NCBI GenBank assembly: GCA_031289865.1
Contig: JAITOQ010000142.1
Coordinates: forward strand, 1 to 5,245
Direction of reading: 5' to 3'
DNA length: 5,245 nucleotides
Source of the DNA: Clostridiales bacterium
Lineage (GTDB): Bacteria > Bacillota > Clostridia > Christensenellales > JAISNN01
In this document: positions 5,108 through 5,245 of the stretch, piece by piece
Layout: the number at the start of each line of letters is the position of its first letter
Numbering within the stretch: the first letter of the stretch is position 1
The notes under the pieces: model-generated
Databases searched by the model: none
Told to the model about the DNA's origin: nothing
Seen by the model: the letters and a program-made list of their open reading frames with translations, nothing else
Made by a program: the position numbers and the translations under genes

Positions 5108-5245
5108 AAAAATTCCTCCTTATAGAAACCTTTTTTTAAGACTTCCGTCATGCGATAATGTTCCCTCATTATTTCTTCAAAATTAAAGCCGTTTTTACCC
5201 GCCTCTGCAATCAATCCCCCGCCGCACCAAAGTACGATCTTGATT
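5104..5245 (-). CDS. C-terminal end of an operon gene cut by the window edge, possibly a TetR-type regulator
   Basis: The last 46 residues of a minus-strand gene are readable, from IKIVLWCGGG to FYKEEFL, ending in TGA that overlaps the ATPase ATG as ATGA. The tail has a short hydrophobic helix (IVLWCGGGLIAEAG), then an acidic and basic helical end (FNFEEIMREHYRM). No diagnostic domain is present. A TetR/AcrR regulator is a guess from position, since such regulators often head these exporter operons, and from the helical tail. The ATPase ribosome site AAGGAGG lies inside its final codons. The operon promoter and the gene's start are outside the window. Confidence 0.6.
   Translation of the reverse strand, partial: IKIVLWCGGGLIAEAGKNGFNFEEIMREHYRMTEVLKKGFYKEEFL

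Overview
The window looks like chromosomal DNA of a low-to-moderate GC Clostridia-type Firmicute, probably an uncultured gut lineage. Supporting signs are AGGAGG-type ribosome sites at close spacing, sigma-A promoters with TGN-extended -10 boxes, tRNA genes that all encode their 3' CCA, a DinD of familiar type, and a Firmicutes-style regulator/ABC-ATPase/ABC-2 permease operon. No phage or transposase gene is visible. The lineage is inferred from style, not from a marker gene.

Layout. Bases 23-555 hold six tightly packed tRNA genes on the minus strand, transcribed in the order Gly(TCC), Arg(TCT), His(GTG), Gln(TTG), Lys(TTT), Leu(TAG), from a strong promoter at 602-631. Bases 556-878 have no convincing gene. 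They contain that promoter and a large hairpin with a T-run that faces the plus strand and has no partner gene. Bases 879-1733 (minus) encode DinD, a DNA-damage-response protein. The intergenic region 1734-2065 is dense: an 88-base imperfect inverted repeat fills the dinD 5' leader, the dinD promoter carries a dyad that fits inside its -35/-10 spacer, and a divergent promoter serves the next gene. Bases 2066-3328 (plus) encode a stand-alone galactokinase-family GHMP sugar kinase with an altered sugar-binding signature. A short convergent gap (3329-3429) holds hairpins, a minus-strand terminator and one copy of a 23-base direct repeat whose two copies span the two stop codons. Bases 3430-5245 (minus) carry a three-gene operon read from high to low coordinates: the C-terminal end of a gene cut by the window edge (possibly a TetR-type regulator), an ABC ATPase, and an ABC-2 permease.

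How the genes work together. The ATPase and permease should form one membrane exporter. The partial gene overlaps the ATPase start by 4 bases (ATGA), so it belongs to the same operon and is placed where such exporters usually carry their regulator. DinD, the sugar kinase and the tRNA cluster appear to be independent units. I see no clear new multi-gene system. The points most worth checking are the structured dinD leader and promoter dyad, the kinase signature variant, and T-arm departures in three of the six tRNAs.
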